From positions 1-64,000 of the forward strand of contig NZ_JAIWNA010000008.1 in assembly GCF_020216065.1 (NCBI RefSeq): DNA of 64,000 nt. The letters run 5' to 3'. A program made the translations under genes and the position numbers. Positions 18,357-27,249 of this stretch are shown in pieces. Position 1 is the stretch's first letter, and the number at the start of each line of letters is the position of its first letter. A model generated the notes under the pieces. That model saw only the letters and a list, made by a program, of their open reading frames with translations, did no database searches and was not told the DNA's origin. Source of the DNA: Nocardia rosealba (GTDB taxonomy: Bacteria; Actinomycetota; Actinomycetes; Mycobacteriales; Mycobacteriaceae).

Positions 18357-20114
18357 TCAGCCGTTGATGCGGCTCTCCCACGCGCCGGGTAGATCGTCGA
18401 ACAGCACCGGCGCGCCGAGGATCTCGTCGTCGAAGCCGAAGGAATCGAGCAGGGCCGGAACGTTGTCGGCGAGAGTGTCGATGGCTTCCCGGAGCTGCTG
18501 CTTGACGCCTTCGACAGCGGCAACGTCCAGGTAACCGCGGGTGAGGTACCACGCGGCATTCTGATCGAGGTAGTGCAGCGCGAAAACGTCACGCACGGCG
18601 GCGATTTCGGGCAGGTGCTCGTACCGGTGGAGCAGCTGCAACGCTTCCTCCGCGCTGTAGGCCTCGGCGAGTTCGAGTGCTTCCGGAATGACGGCGAGCC
18701 GATCCGCGAGTTCTCCCGATTCCAGATGCCGCTGAGCTTCCTGCACGATCGTGAGGGTGCGCGCGGTGAACAGACCGAGGCGGTCGGTGGTGACGGCGGG
18801 ATCGTGCAGACCGGTCTGCGGCGGTACCTTGCCCGCGAGATGCCTGGCCAGGACGCGACCGGCGACCGAGCCGAGCACATGGCAGTCGCCTTCGCCGGTG
18901 ATGGCCGCGTGGCAGACGCCGATGTAGTCGGCGACCCGGTTGGCGCTGAACATGCCCTGCGCACCCATCTTGATGCGACAGTGGGTCACCGTGTCCAGGG
19001 CGTGTAGCTGGATGAAGTGCTTGGCCAGCATCACCGAGACGACGGTGTCGCGATCGGTGAGGTCGCTGTTGGCGAGGGAGGTCTTGACCGCGTTGCCGAA
19101 GATGGTGCGCGCGACCGTGCCGGCCAGATCGGTGAGCAGGGTGTTGCGCACGTGCGGGATGTCGGCCATCACCGTCGTGGCGGTCGGCGTCAACGGCACC
19201 CCGCGCTTGGCGGCGTAGCGCAGCGCGATGTAGAGCGAGGCTCGCGCGGTGGCGTTCAGGCAGGACGCGAGGGCCAGGCGGCCGACCGTCAGCTGGCTGA
19301 TCGCGGAGGCGAACGAGCGGCGCTGGCTGTCCTCGTCGTTCCAGGTCAGGACACCGTTGTCGTCGATGGTCGCCAGGTTTCCACCCAGCCAGGCGCTGCG
19401 GTCGACGCGGAGATTGTCGAAGCTGATGACCGAGTTGTCCATGATGACCAGCGGCTGCCGGTCGAGCTGGGTGATCGTGACACCGGGTGCTGCCGTGCCG
19501 TCGGCCACCCGCAGACGCGCGGTGAACAGGTGCACACCCTGATCGACACCCGCTGAGTCGATGAAGCGGGCACCGACGACGCACACGCGCGAGACCGGGA
19601 TTCCGACGCTCGGCATGAACTTGCGGGCCCTCGGGTTCGGGGTGTTGATGACGAACCCGCCGTCTTCCCAGGTCGCGGTGGTCTGCATGAAGCCGATGTT
19701 GGAGCCGCAACCGTACTCGGTGAGCAGCATGACGCCGATCGCGGTGGCGTCGTCGAGGTCGTGCAGGTACGGCGCCGCCGAGTCGGAGTCGGTGAGTGTG
19801 GACAGCGAGCCCGACGCAAGGTTGAAGTGGCCCGAGATCAACGGGATGAGGTCGGTTGCCAGCACCGCGGACCAGTCGAACAAGGCGAACAGCTGGGGGA
19901 GGTTGGTCGCGACATCGCTGGCCTTACCGAGTTCCTTGACCAGGTCACGCAGCTGGGCGTAGGCGTTCTCGCGCCGCTGCGCTTGGCCCTGGTGCACGGT
20001 GATGGCGTAGTCCGGGTCGATCAGCAGTTGCTGCAACCGTTCCTGAAAATCTCGTTCACCGTGGCGGAGAAGTTCCGAAAGAGGGGTGTCTGCCGTGTTG
20101 CTTTGCGCCGTCAT
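18357..20114 (-). CDS. Acyl-CoA oxidase/dehydrogenase-family flavoprotein
   Basis: 585-aa protein of acyl-CoA oxidase layout: a helical N-terminus, LLTEYGCGSNIGFMQTTATW (FAD and substrate region), a beta domain with PLVIMDNSVISFDNLRVDRS, and a C-terminal helical domain. The late ITGEGDCHVLGSVAGRVLA corresponds to the EGD region holding the catalytic Glu of acyl-CoA oxidases. It would catalyse alpha,beta-dehydrogenation of acyl-CoA with FAD; chain length is not readable. Tandem ATGs lie at 20117 and 20114; AGGA has better spacing for the second. The 142-bp upstream gap holds a TGTGAA/TTCACA palindrome. Confidence 0.85.
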   Translation of the reverse strand: MTAQSNTADTPLSELLRHGERDFQERLQQLLIDPDYAITVHQGQAQRRENAYAQLRDLVKELGKASDVATNLPQLFALFDWSAVLATDLIPLISGHFNLASGSLSTLTDSDSAAPYLHDLDDATAIGVMLLTEYGCGSNIGFMQTTATWEDGGFVINTPNPRARKFMPSVGIPVSRVCVVGARFIDSAGVDQGVHLFTARLRVADGTAAPGVTITQLDRQPLVIMDNSVISFDNLRVDRSAWLGGNLATIDDNGVLTWNDEDSQRRSFASAISQLTVGRLALASCLNATARASLYIALRYAAKRGVPLTPTATTVMADIPHVRNTLLTDLAGTVARTIFGNAVKTSLANSDLTDRDTVVSVMLAKHFIQLHALDTVTHCRIKMGAQGMFSANRVADYIGVCHAAITGEGDCHVLGSVAGRVLARHLAGKVPPQTGLHDPAVTTDRLGLFTARTLTIVQEAQRHLESGELADRLAVIPEALELAEAYSAEEALQLLHRYEHLPEIAAVRDVFALHYLDQNAAWYLTRGYLDVAAVEGVKQQLREAIDTLADNVPALLDSFGFDDEILGAPVLFDDLPGAWESRING

Positions 20115-20210
20115 CATCGATCCTGCTCTCGCGTGGGCGCCACGACGAACAGGTTCACGGCGCCCCTGAATACCGAAAATGCATTGTTGCACAGCGGATT
20201 ACGCCAATTC

Positions 20211-20229
20211 TGTGAATCGTCACTTCACA
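20211..20229. promoter_or_regulatory. Candidate operator upstream of the acyl-CoA oxidase gene
   Basis: TGTGAA (20211-20216) and TTCACA (20224-20229) form a perfect 6-bp inverted repeat with a 7-bp spacer, about 100 bp upstream of the oxidase start and downstream of csoR. The size suits a TetR- or GntR-type dimer. Confidence 0.4.
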
Positions 20230-20256
20230 ACGGTCGGTGCAGGCAGACGCGGTCTT

Positions 20257-20592
20257 TCAGGATCGGACGAGTCGCGCGATGGCGTCGGTGGCTTCCTTGA
20301 TCTTCGCCTCGGCTTCGGGTCCGCCCGCGACGGCGGCGTCGACGACGCAGTGGCTGATGTGGTCTTCGAGCAGCCCCATCGCGACGGCCTGCAGGGCCTT
20401 GGTCATGGCCGAGACCTGGGTGAGGATGTCGATGCAGTACTTCTCCTCCTCGACCATGCGCTGCAGGCCGCGGGCCTGGCCCTCGATGCGGCGCAGGCGC
20501 TTGAGGTAGTCGTCCTTGGCGGTGATGTAGCCGTGGCCGTGGTGGCCGGCGTGCTCGTCGGCGGGCGCGGTGTCGGGGGTGGGTGTGGTCAC
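20257..20592 (-). CDS. csoR: CsoR-type copper-sensing repressor
   Basis: 111-aa protein. The all-helical CsoR core starts at YLKRLRRIEGQARGLQRMVE. The copper-ligand triad is intact: Cys53 (KYCIDIL), His78 and Cys82 (DHISHC), with the same 25- and 4-residue spacings as M. tuberculosis CsoR. The N-terminus carries an extra His-rich stretch (DEHAGHHGHGY) that could bind metal. Cu(I) binding releases the repressor from DNA. GTG at 20592 has GGAG 6 nt upstream. A CsoR-type operator lies about 43 bp upstream, so autorepression is likely. No copper ATPase or chaperone gene is in the window. Confidence 0.92.
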   Translation of the reverse strand: MTTPTPDTAPADEHAGHHGHGYITAKDDYLKRLRRIEGQARGLQRMVEEEKYCIDILTQVSAMTKALQAVAMGLLEDHISHCVVDAAVAGGPEAEAKIKEATDAIARLVRS

Positions 20593-20633
20593 CGTGGTCT
20601 CCTCTTGCGTCGTGCCCGCCGGGGTGCGAGCTG

Positions 20634-20650
20634 ATACCCCCCTAGGGTAC
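20634..20650. promoter_or_regulatory. CsoR operator
   Basis: ATACCCCCCTAGGGTAC fits the known CsoR box, a TACCC...GGGTA inverted repeat around a G/C run. It sits between csoR (minus) and the MTA phosphorylase gene (plus, start 20723), so it could affect both. Confidence 0.75.
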
Positions 20651-20722
20651 AGTTTCGCGCCGGACTTGTCAGATATGGTCCCGGTGCTCCTCGCTACCAG
20701 GCCGGACGGGAGAATCAGCGGT

Positions 20723-21535
20723 ATGAGTTCGCATCCCCGGCCCGCCCTCGCCGTCATCGGCGGCAGCGGTTTCTATGACTTCTTCGACAACGACGCGGTG
20801 CACGTCGACGTCGACACACCGTACGGCACGCCGAGCGCCCCGGTCGCGATCGGCGAGGTGGAAGGCCGCCACGTCGCCTTCCTCCCGCGCCACGGCAAGC
20901 AGCACGAATACGCCCCGCACACCCTGCCCTACCAGGCCAACATGTGGGCGCTGCGCTCGCTCGGCGTGCGCCGGGTGTTCGCGCCGTGCGCGGTCGGCAG
21001 CCTGCGCGCCGACTGGGGGCCGGGGACCGTCGCGGTACCGGATCAGCTCGTCGACCGGACCTCGGGCCGTCCGCAGACCTACTTCGACGGCGGCGGTATC
21101 CACGTCTCCTTCGCCGACCCCTACTGCGACGACCTGCGCGGCGCGGCGGTGAAGGCGGCCGGTGCAGGCCAGTTGCGCGTCGAACCCTCGGGCACGATGG
21201 TGGTGGTGCAGGGCCCGCGCTTCTCGACAAGGGCCGAGAGCCGCTGGTTCGCCGGGCAGGGCTGGGACCTGGTGAATATGACCGGCCACCCCGAGGCCGT
21301 CCTGGCTCGGGAACTCGAAATGTGCTACGCCGCAGTCGCTCTGGTCACCGATCTGGACGCGGGCCTGGAGGAGGGGCAGGGCGTGCACGCGGTCGACGTG
21401 TTCGCGGAGTTCAAGAAGAACCTCGGCCCGTTCAAGGATCTCATGCGCAGCGCCGTGGCGGCCGTCGACGGCACCGACACCTGCGAGCGCTGCCAGGTGC
21501 ACGCCGGGGTGTCACTGCCCTTCGAACTGCCCTGA
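20723..21535 (+). CDS. mtnP: S-methyl-5'-thioadenosine phosphorylase (PNP/MTAP family)
   Basis: 270-aa enzyme with VIGGSGFYDF near the N-terminus, VAFLPRHGKQHEYAPHTLPY, the phosphate/ribose site GPRFSTRAESRWF and the purine-site NMTGHPEAVLARELEM, which suits 6-aminopurine substrates. It cleaves methylthioadenosine with phosphate to adenine and methylthioribose-1-phosphate in the methionine salvage route; it resembles M. tuberculosis Rv0535. It ends in a Cys-containing tail (CERCQVHAG). ATG at 20723 with GGGAGAATC upstream. Some family members prefer inosine or guanosine analogues, so substrate is a strong inference only. Confidence 0.9.
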   Translation: MSSHPRPALAVIGGSGFYDFFDNDAVHVDVDTPYGTPSAPVAIGEVEGRHVAFLPRHGKQHEYAPHTLPYQANMWALRSLGVRRVFAPCAVGSLRADWGPGTVAVPDQLVDRTSGRPQTYFDGGGIHVSFADPYCDDLRGAAVKAAGAGQLRVEPSGTMVVVQGPRFSTRAESRWFAGQGWDLVNMTGHPEAVLARELEMCYAAVALVTDLDAGLEEGQGVHAVDVFAEFKKNLGPFKDLMRSAVAAVDGTDTCERCQVHAGVSLPFELP

Positions 21536-21552
21536 GAACAACCGGCTCAGCC

Positions 21553-22536
21553 TTAGAACTGCCCGGGGGTGAGCCGCACCTGAGCCAGGACGAACAACGG
21601 CGTGCCGTCACCCGGCGCGCCGGGCAGGGGTGACACCTCGACGTCGGCCACCAGCCACTCACCCGACTCGGTGGCCAGCCGCAACCCCGGCAGTGTCGCG
21701 TTCGTCGCCCCCGCCAGGATCTGCTCGCGCACCTCGAGGATCCTTACCCGGTCCTCGGGGTGCGGGATGTCGCGGTCGTCGACCAGGTGCCAGCGCACTC
21801 CGGGCAGCGGCTCGGTCACCCACCGCACCGGACGCGCCTGTACGGTGTCGATGACGGCCAGATACAGCCCGGGCTGGGTGTCGCGCAGCAATTCGAGGGT
21901 GGTCGCCTCGAGTGACTTCGGTTGTGGCGCAATACTGTCGGTGACATCGATCGATACACCACGCCACTGGAACCGGTCTTCGGTCTCGTTGCGGGTGGCG
22001 ATCAGCATCGACCGAGGCCCGATCCCGGAACGTATCGTGGCGATTCCCGACCAGCGACTGCCCGGCTCCGAGCGATTCAGCGCGGCAACGAGATCGAGCG
22101 CGGCGTCGAAGCGCTCCACCAGCTGGTACGGCTCGGCGCCACGGTATTCCCTGGGTTCGGCACCGAAATGGGCGCCGAGGCCGCCGGGCCTGCTGCTCAC
22201 CCGCCGGGTGCGCGCATCGATGCGGAACGGCGAGACACCCAGTTCCTCGGTGGGCGCCTGTCTGCCCACCCACACTTTCACCGCATGCGGCGCCGAGCCC
22301 GGCCATACCACGGGGACCGCGCGAAACCGGTGCTCCGACCACGGTTTCCGCGATTTCGGCAGCACCTTGTCGACCGGTTCGCCCGTGTCGTAGGCGGCCA
22401 CAACCAAGGGCCGCAACTGCGCCGAGATCGCCCGCTCGTAGGACGTCCACTCGCGCGGCGTCGTGCCCGAAGTGAGCATCGACCAGGTATGCGCTTCCCC
22501 CAGGGTTTCCACCAACTGCCAGCGGTCGAGAATCAT
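21553..22536 (-). CDS. Rv3651-like PAS/GAF-fold protein (DUF5593)
   Basis: 327-aa cytoplasmic protein starting MILDRWQLVETLGEAHTWSM. The opening WQLVETLG, the middle VKVWVGRQAP and the C-terminal ESGEWLVADVEVSPLP follow the three-part layout of M. tuberculosis Rv3651 as I remember it, built of PAS- and GAF-like domains. No catalytic or DNA-binding motif is visible, so it is more likely a ligand-binding or scaffold protein. Function is unknown. It is divergent from the FMN reductase gene (107 bp between starts). Confidence 0.65.
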   Translation of the reverse strand: MILDRWQLVETLGEAHTWSMLTSGTTPREWTSYERAISAQLRPLVVAAYDTGEPVDKVLPKSRKPWSEHRFRAVPVVWPGSAPHAVKVWVGRQAPTEELGVSPFRIDARTRRVSSRPGGLGAHFGAEPREYRGAEPYQLVERFDAALDLVAALNRSEPGSRWSGIATIRSGIGPRSMLIATRNETEDRFQWRGVSIDVTDSIAPQPKSLEATTLELLRDTQPGLYLAVIDTVQARPVRWVTEPLPGVRWHLVDDRDIPHPEDRVRILEVREQILAGATNATLPGLRLATESGEWLVADVEVSPLPGAPGDGTPLFVLAQVRLTPGQF

Positions 22537-22643
22537 GAGCGTCCCCCTTCGTCACACGTCGCCGGAACATGAACGAACGGTGACCATCGTGCCTGATCCG
22601 CCCGCCCGCATCGGCGCCGGGGCAGCATCGATAGGCTCAGGGT

Positions 22644-23186
22644 ATGGATGAACCACTGCGGTTGGAGGTCATCGTCGCCAGCACCCGGCCGGGCCGGTTC
22701 GCGCCCGTGGTGGCCGACTGGTTCCTCGGGGCGCTGGCCGACCGGCCCGAATTCGAGCTGGGGGTGCTGGATCTGATCGATCACCCGATGCCGACCGAGC
22801 TCACCGAAACCCCGCAGGTCGCGGCATTCCGGGAACGGCTCGGCGCCGCCGATGCCTTCGTGGTCGTCACCTCCGAGTACAACCACGGCTATCCGGCCTC
22901 GCTCAAGGCCGCGCTCGACAGCGCCAAACACGAATGGCGGGCCAAGCCGATCGGTTTCGTGTCCTACGGCGGGCTGTCGGGCGGATTGCGCGCGGTCGAG
23001 CAGTTGCGGCAGGTGGTCGCCGAACTGCACATGGTCTCGGTGCGCGAATCGGTGAGCTTCGCCCAGGCCAAACGTCACTTCGACCCGACCGACGGCGCGG
23101 CGGTCGATGCCCGCGAGCGCATGCTTCGCCAATTGGCCTGGTGGGGAACGGTGCTGCGGGAAGCGCGGCCGACCTATCCCGGCTGA
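22644..23186 (+). CDS. NADPH-dependent FMN reductase family protein
   Basis: 180-aa flavodoxin-fold enzyme. The N-terminal VIVASTRPGRFAPVVADWF is the FMN phosphate loop. VVTSEYNHGYPASLKAALDS is the family signature of NADPH-dependent FMN/quinone reductases, and FVSYGGLSGGLRAVEQLRQV the second flavin loop. It reduces FMN or quinones with NAD(P)H; the physiological acceptor is unknown. Its 3' end overlaps the convergent eccE gene by 13 bp. Confidence 0.9.
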   Translation: MDEPLRLEVIVASTRPGRFAPVVADWFLGALADRPEFELGVLDLIDHPMPTELTETPQVAAFRERLGAADAFVVVTSEYNHGYPASLKAALDSAKHEWRAKPIGFVSYGGLSGGLRAVEQLRQVVAELHMVSVRESVSFAQAKRHFDPTDGAAVDARERMLRQLAWWGTVLREARPTYPG

Positions 23187-24823
23187 GACGCCATCGCCCG
23201 CTGACCGCGCGGCTGACCGATGTAGGTCGACTCGCGCGGAATGGAGACCAGCGTGAGGTTCACCCTTGTCGTGCCCGTACGCAGCACCACCCGGTTACCG
23301 ACCGCACCCGGCTGGTAGATCTCCAGGTCGGGGCGGGAAGCGGGCCAGCCGTTGGGGTCGGCGGTGAGGTAGATCGTGGTGACACCGGCGTGCGGGGCGG
23401 GCGCGAGCACACCGTCGACGATGGTCGCGGTGAATCCCGCGTCGGACTGGTGTGTTTCGACCGCGATCGTCAACCGCTCGGGGTTGCCGACGGTGGTCAC
23501 CAGCTGCTCCCAGGCCTGGGCCCGATCGGTGCGGATCAGCACCCGCTCACCGACGGCGAGCGCACGGAATACCAGCTGCTGGGCCAGGTACAGCTCACCG
23601 GCGACGTAGACGGTGGAGATACCGGCGCCGATGATGCGCGTCGCCACACCGTTGCCCTCCTCGTCGGAACCGAGCAGCTGCCCGCACCCGGCTGAGGGCA
23701 GGTGCAGCGCGCCGATCACATCGATCGGGTACTCGGTGGTCGGCACCGTGTCGTCGACGCCGGGCACCGCGATCGGCAGGTGCGCGAGCAGCGCGTCGCG
23801 GTGGCGCCCGTTCATCGAGATCATGCCCTTGGTCTTGGCCTTCTCGGGCAGCTCACGCGCGGTCAGGCGCCAGGCCGCGCCCACGCTCACCGATTCGGCA
23901 TCGCTACCCGGGCGCAGCCGCACGGCGACGGTCGTGCCGCGCGACGGCGCCACCCACAGCTGGGCGAGCAGGTCCGAACCGAGCTGCGCGGGGTCGACGG
24001 CGCTGCCGATATTGACCGCGTTGCCGATCTCGGCGTACTTCCAGCGCTGGGTGAGGGTGCGCGGATCGAGCCCGACGGTGATCTGCTGCACGGCTTTCCG
24101 GATTTCGGGAGCGGTGAGGATGCGGGCGTTGCAGTCGGCGTCTTCCAGCGTGCGCATGATGCGCTGGGTGGCGATGGTGACCGCGCGGGAGGCGCCTTCG
24201 GTGCCGCCGCCGCGTCGTGCCGCGGCCTCGGGACACTGCACCGCGTCGAAGCTGATCGCCAGCCACACCGTGCGATGCGCAGTGGCGGGCAGCGGGCCGA
24301 GCAGCGACTCGTAGATGGCGCCCGCGGGTGTGCCGGAGCGGCTGCGGTGGCCGTGGCTGATGATGTCGATGCCGCTGAGCAGGATGTCGTGCTGGGTGAG
24401 GCAGGCGGCGAGTTCGGGCAGCGGCAGCAGGTGCGAGGCGTGCACAGCGGTGCGCGCGATCCGGGTGAGTCCGCCCTTGGGCGGCAGGACCTCGACCACG
24501 GTGACCACCCGGCTGCCGTCCCAGTACAGTCCGAGCGAACGGCCGTCGGCGCCACGGAAATCCACGGTGTCGCCGAGGGTGTAATCCCGCTTGCTCGCAT
24601 AACCGCGGATGGTGGAGAGCCAGTCGAGGATCGTGCGCTTGCCGATCGGGATCAGCGGAACGAGCATCACCGCAACCGCCACCCCGAGCGACGGCAACGC
24701 GCCGAGGCCGACCACCAGCGCGACAAGCCCCGCGATCAGACCGAGGACCTGCGCGATGAGCAGATGCGGCAGCGAAATCCGACCGAACAGCGGACGCGGA
24801 CCCGCACCGGTGAAGTCGGCCAT
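23174..24823 (-). CDS. eccE: Type VII secretion inner-membrane protein EccE
   Basis: 549-aa EccE. Two N-terminal transmembrane helices lie at about residues 18-60 (LLIAQVLGLIAGLVALVVG and LGVAVAVMLVPLIPIG), followed by a large cytoplasmic/peripheral domain starting DWLSTIRGYASKRDYTLGDT. In ESX systems EccE sits at the periphery of the EccB-EccC-EccD membrane complex. The M. tuberculosis ESX-4 locus lacks eccE, so this is an eccE-containing ESX-4 variant. ATG at 24823 with GGAGG 5 nt upstream. It is divergent from eccB; the 113-bp gap carries an identical 11-nt RBS box on each strand. Confidence 0.9.
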   Translation of the reverse strand: MADFTGAGPRPLFGRISLPHLLIAQVLGLIAGLVALVVGLGALPSLGVAVAVMLVPLIPIGKRTILDWLSTIRGYASKRDYTLGDTVDFRGADGRSLGLYWDGSRVVTVVEVLPPKGGLTRIARTAVHASHLLPLPELAACLTQHDILLSGIDIISHGHRSRSGTPAGAIYESLLGPLPATAHRTVWLAISFDAVQCPEAAARRGGGTEGASRAVTIATQRIMRTLEDADCNARILTAPEIRKAVQQITVGLDPRTLTQRWKYAEIGNAVNIGSAVDPAQLGSDLLAQLWVAPSRGTTVAVRLRPGSDAESVSVGAAWRLTARELPEKAKTKGMISMNGRHRDALLAHLPIAVPGVDDTVPTTEYPIDVIGALHLPSAGCGQLLGSDEEGNGVATRIIGAGISTVYVAGELYLAQQLVFRALAVGERVLIRTDRAQAWEQLVTTVGNPERLTIAVETHQSDAGFTATIVDGVLAPAPHAGVTTIYLTADPNGWPASRPDLEIYQPGAVGNRVVLRTGTTRVNLTLVSIPRESTYIGQPRGQRAMASQPG

Positions 24824-24825
24824 TC

Positions 24826-24935
24826 GTTCCTCCCCCAAGTACCCGATTACCGATCGACCGATGGCCGAATGCGAACAAGTGCTGCCGGGAACTGTACTGT
24901 GTTGCCCGGACAAGAGCACTGTTCGGGGGAGGAAC
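24826..24935. promoter_or_regulatory. Divergent eccE/eccB control region with mirrored RBS boxes
   Basis: GTTCCTCCCCC at 24826-24836 and GGGGGAGGAAC at 24925-24935 are perfect inverted copies, 88 bp apart, each overlapping the ribosome binding site of the gene it faces. The two promoters must lie in between; I could not assign them with confidence. Confidence 0.55.
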
Positions 24936-24936
24936 C

Positions 24937-26415
24937 ATGCCTTCAAAACCCACTACGCGCTGGCAGGTCAGCGGTTACCGCTTCCTGGTGCGGCGGATGG
25001 AGCACGCCCTTGTACGGCGCGACGTGCGCATGCTGCACGATCCGATGCGCGCCCAAACCCGTGCCTACGTGGTCGGATTGGTTCTCGGCATCGTCGTCCT
25101 GGCCGGTTGCGGCGTGCTCGCCCTGCTCAAACCGCAGGACAAGATCGGCGACAACAAGATCCTGATCGGTAAGGAATCCGGCGGCGTCTACGTGGTGATC
25201 GACAATGTCGTCCACCCCGCGCTCAATCTGGCCTCCGCCCGCCTGGCCGCGGGTGAGGCGGCCAAAGCGGTGATCGTCAAGGAGTCCGAACTCGGCAAGA
25301 AGCCGCGCGGTCAGCTCGTCGGTATCCCCGGCGCCCCCTCGTCGATCCAGTACGACAAGGACGGCAAGGGCAGGCCCTGGTCGGTGTGCGACCGGCTCAA
25401 GGCCGACGGCAGCACCGACCTCACCACCTCCGTCCTCGCCGGCACACCCGAACTCGGCGACAAGGCGTCCAAGGTCGACACCGGTAAGGCGATGCTCGTC
25501 AAGGGCAAGGACGCCACCTACCTGATCTACGACGGCAAGCGGGCCCGCGTGAAGATGGACGACCCACCGGTCACCCAGGCGCTCGGCATCAGCGGTGAAA
25601 CGCCGCGCCCGATCAGCGAGGGACTGCTCAACGCGATTCCCGAGATGCTGCCGATCATCACCCCGGTCATCGACAACCCGGGCGGCACCCCGCCTTACAA
25701 AGTCGGCGGCCACCGGATCGGTGACGTCGTCCAGGTCTTCAATGAGCCCAACCAGAACTATGTCGTGCTCCACGAGGGACTGCAGGCGGTCTCGGCGTTG
25801 ACCGCCCAGATCATCCGCAACTTCTACCCGACGGACATGCCGGGCACCACGATTCAGGCGACGGACAAGACCTTCGCCCCGCACGTGCAGACCCTGCGGG
25901 TTCAGGACTACCCCGCCGAGCGGCCGACCCTGATCACCGCCAAGGACCAGCCGGTCAGCTGCATCTCCTGGAAGCCGATCGCCGGTGCCACCGACAACGA
26001 CGACAGCACCGCTCGCGCCGAACTTTCCCTGATCACGGGAATCGACATGCCGATCCCGAACAAGGCCAAACTCGTCGACCTGGCTCAGGCCGACGGTGTC
26101 GGCCCGAACGCCGACTCCGTCTACATCCCGCCGGGCGTCGGCGCCTACGTGCAGTCCACCGGCATCGAGTCCGACAGCCGCCGCAAGGACAGCCTGTTCT
26201 ACATCGCCGACACCGGCGTGCGCTTCGGCATCAAGAACGCCGAAGCGGTGAAGGCGCTCGGCCTCGAGAACGTCACCGCCGAACCGGCGCCCTGGGCGAT
26301 CATCGGGCTGCTCGCCGGCGGCCCGAGCCTCGGCCGCGAGGACGCGATGGTCGCGCACGACGGTGTGTCGCCCGATCCCTCACCCGCGAAACAGCCTGTC
26401 GCGTCGGTGAATTAG
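24937..26415 (+). CDS. eccB: Type VII secretion protein EccB
   Basis: 492-aa EccB. The cytoplasmic N-terminus TTRWQVSGYRFLVRRMEHAL is a family hallmark. It is followed by one transmembrane helix at about 42-64 (YVVGLVLGIVVLAGCGVLAL) and a long periplasmic domain with repeated beta units such as LTTSVLAGTPELGDK and PPGVGAYVQSTG. Conserved cysteines (SVCDR and SCISW) can form the known disulphide. EccB is part of the periplasmic core of the ESX membrane complex. Its 3' end overlaps the convergent potassium channel gene by 4 bp. Confidence 0.97.
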   Translation: MPSKPTTRWQVSGYRFLVRRMEHALVRRDVRMLHDPMRAQTRAYVVGLVLGIVVLAGCGVLALLKPQDKIGDNKILIGKESGGVYVVIDNVVHPALNLASARLAAGEAAKAVIVKESELGKKPRGQLVGIPGAPSSIQYDKDGKGRPWSVCDRLKADGSTDLTTSVLAGTPELGDKASKVDTGKAMLVKGKDATYLIYDGKRARVKMDDPPVTQALGISGETPRPISEGLLNAIPEMLPIITPVIDNPGGTPPYKVGGHRIGDVVQVFNEPNQNYVVLHEGLQAVSALTAQIIRNFYPTDMPGTTIQATDKTFAPHVQTLRVQDYPAERPTLITAKDQPVSCISWKPIAGATDNDDSTARAELSLITGIDMPIPNKAKLVDLAQADGVGPNADSVYIPPGVGAYVQSTGIESDSRRKDSLFYIADTGVRFGIKNAEAVKALGLENVTAEPAPWAIIGLLAGGPSLGREDAMVAHDGVSPDPSPAKQPVASVN

Positions 26416-27167
26416 CCGCCAGGGGTTTGTCGGTCGGTGGTCAGCTCGGCCACCTCGGCGCGCAGCGAACGCACCTCCTCGACCAGTTCGGCGAGGGTGC
26501 GTTCGGTGCGGTCGGCGGCCTCGTCGACGGTTTTGAGCTGCTCGACCACCCAGCTGGTCATGGTGCCGATGGCGAAGGAGATCAGGCCGATACCGAGCGT
26601 CATCAGGACCAGCGACACCAGGCGGCCCTCGGGCGTCACCGGGTAGACGTCGCCGTAGCCGACGGTGGTCACCGAGACCGCCGACCACCACAGTGCGTCG
26701 GCGAAGGACTTGATCTTGCTGTCCGGTGCGCCGTACTCGGCGTCGAAGAACGCCAGGCTGCACAGCAGCAGGATGAGCAGCGAGCTCGTCGCGACGAAGG
26801 TCATCAGCCGGGTGCGCGGTTTGGTCGCGCGATTGAGGCTGTCGAGCAGCAGTAGTGCCACGCGCAGCAGTCGCAGCGGCCGGAACGGTGGGACCAGGAC
26901 TACGAGCAGGTCGAGCGGGTGTTTGCGGACGAACCGGCCACGATCGGTCGACAGGTACAGCCGCACCGCGAAGTCGATCGCGAATGCCGCCCATATCGCG
27001 AGATCGGCCCAGATGAGCGTGATATCGAGGGTGGGGGAGGCCTGGGTGTCGAGCACCCGCCAGGCGTAGATGAGCAGGAACGCGATCGCGAGCATCATCA
27101 ACGGCAGGTTGGTGCGCTGCTCCCAGCGTTGCCGCCGGGTGAGCGGGCGCTCGGTCGTCGTTGTCAT
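26412..27167 (-). CDS. Voltage-gated-type potassium channel protein
   Basis: 251-aa membrane protein with an S1-S4-like N-terminal half (IWADLAIWAAFAIDFAVRLY; the S4-like RPLRLLRVALLLL has regularly spaced Arg), a pore loop with the selectivity filter TVGYGD, a final transmembrane helix (LVLMTLGIGLISFAIGTMTS) and a C-terminal coiled coil (ELVEEVRSLRAEVAELTTD). It should form a tetrameric K+ channel. It occupies the region next to eccD where mycP4 lies in M. tuberculosis ESX-4. ATG at 27167; a weak AGG lies upstream. Confidence 0.92.
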   Translation of the reverse strand: MTTTTERPLTRRQRWEQRTNLPLMMLAIAFLLIYAWRVLDTQASPTLDITLIWADLAIWAAFAIDFAVRLYLSTDRGRFVRKHPLDLLVVLVPPFRPLRLLRVALLLLDSLNRATKPRTRLMTFVATSSLLILLLCSLAFFDAEYGAPDSKIKSFADALWWSAVSVTTVGYGDVYPVTPEGRLVSLVLMTLGIGLISFAIGTMTSWVVEQLKTVDEAADRTERTLAELVEEVRSLRAEVAELTTDRQTPGG

Positions 27168-27249
27168 CGCTACCTGCTTCGCTGGACTACACGTCTGAGC
27201 AGGACAGTAGCGCGCCCGGCGCACCGGCGAGGACAGTGCCGGACCCACG

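Noticed and set aside
23702-25165. Long plus-strand reading frame (487 codons) opposite eccE
   Set aside because: It is antisense to eccE, Arg/Gly/Asp-rich without any family motif; such frames are common opposite high-GC genes.
24943-26358. 471-codon minus-strand frame opposite eccB
   Set aside because: Antisense to a clear EccB; composition is typical of a mirrored frame.
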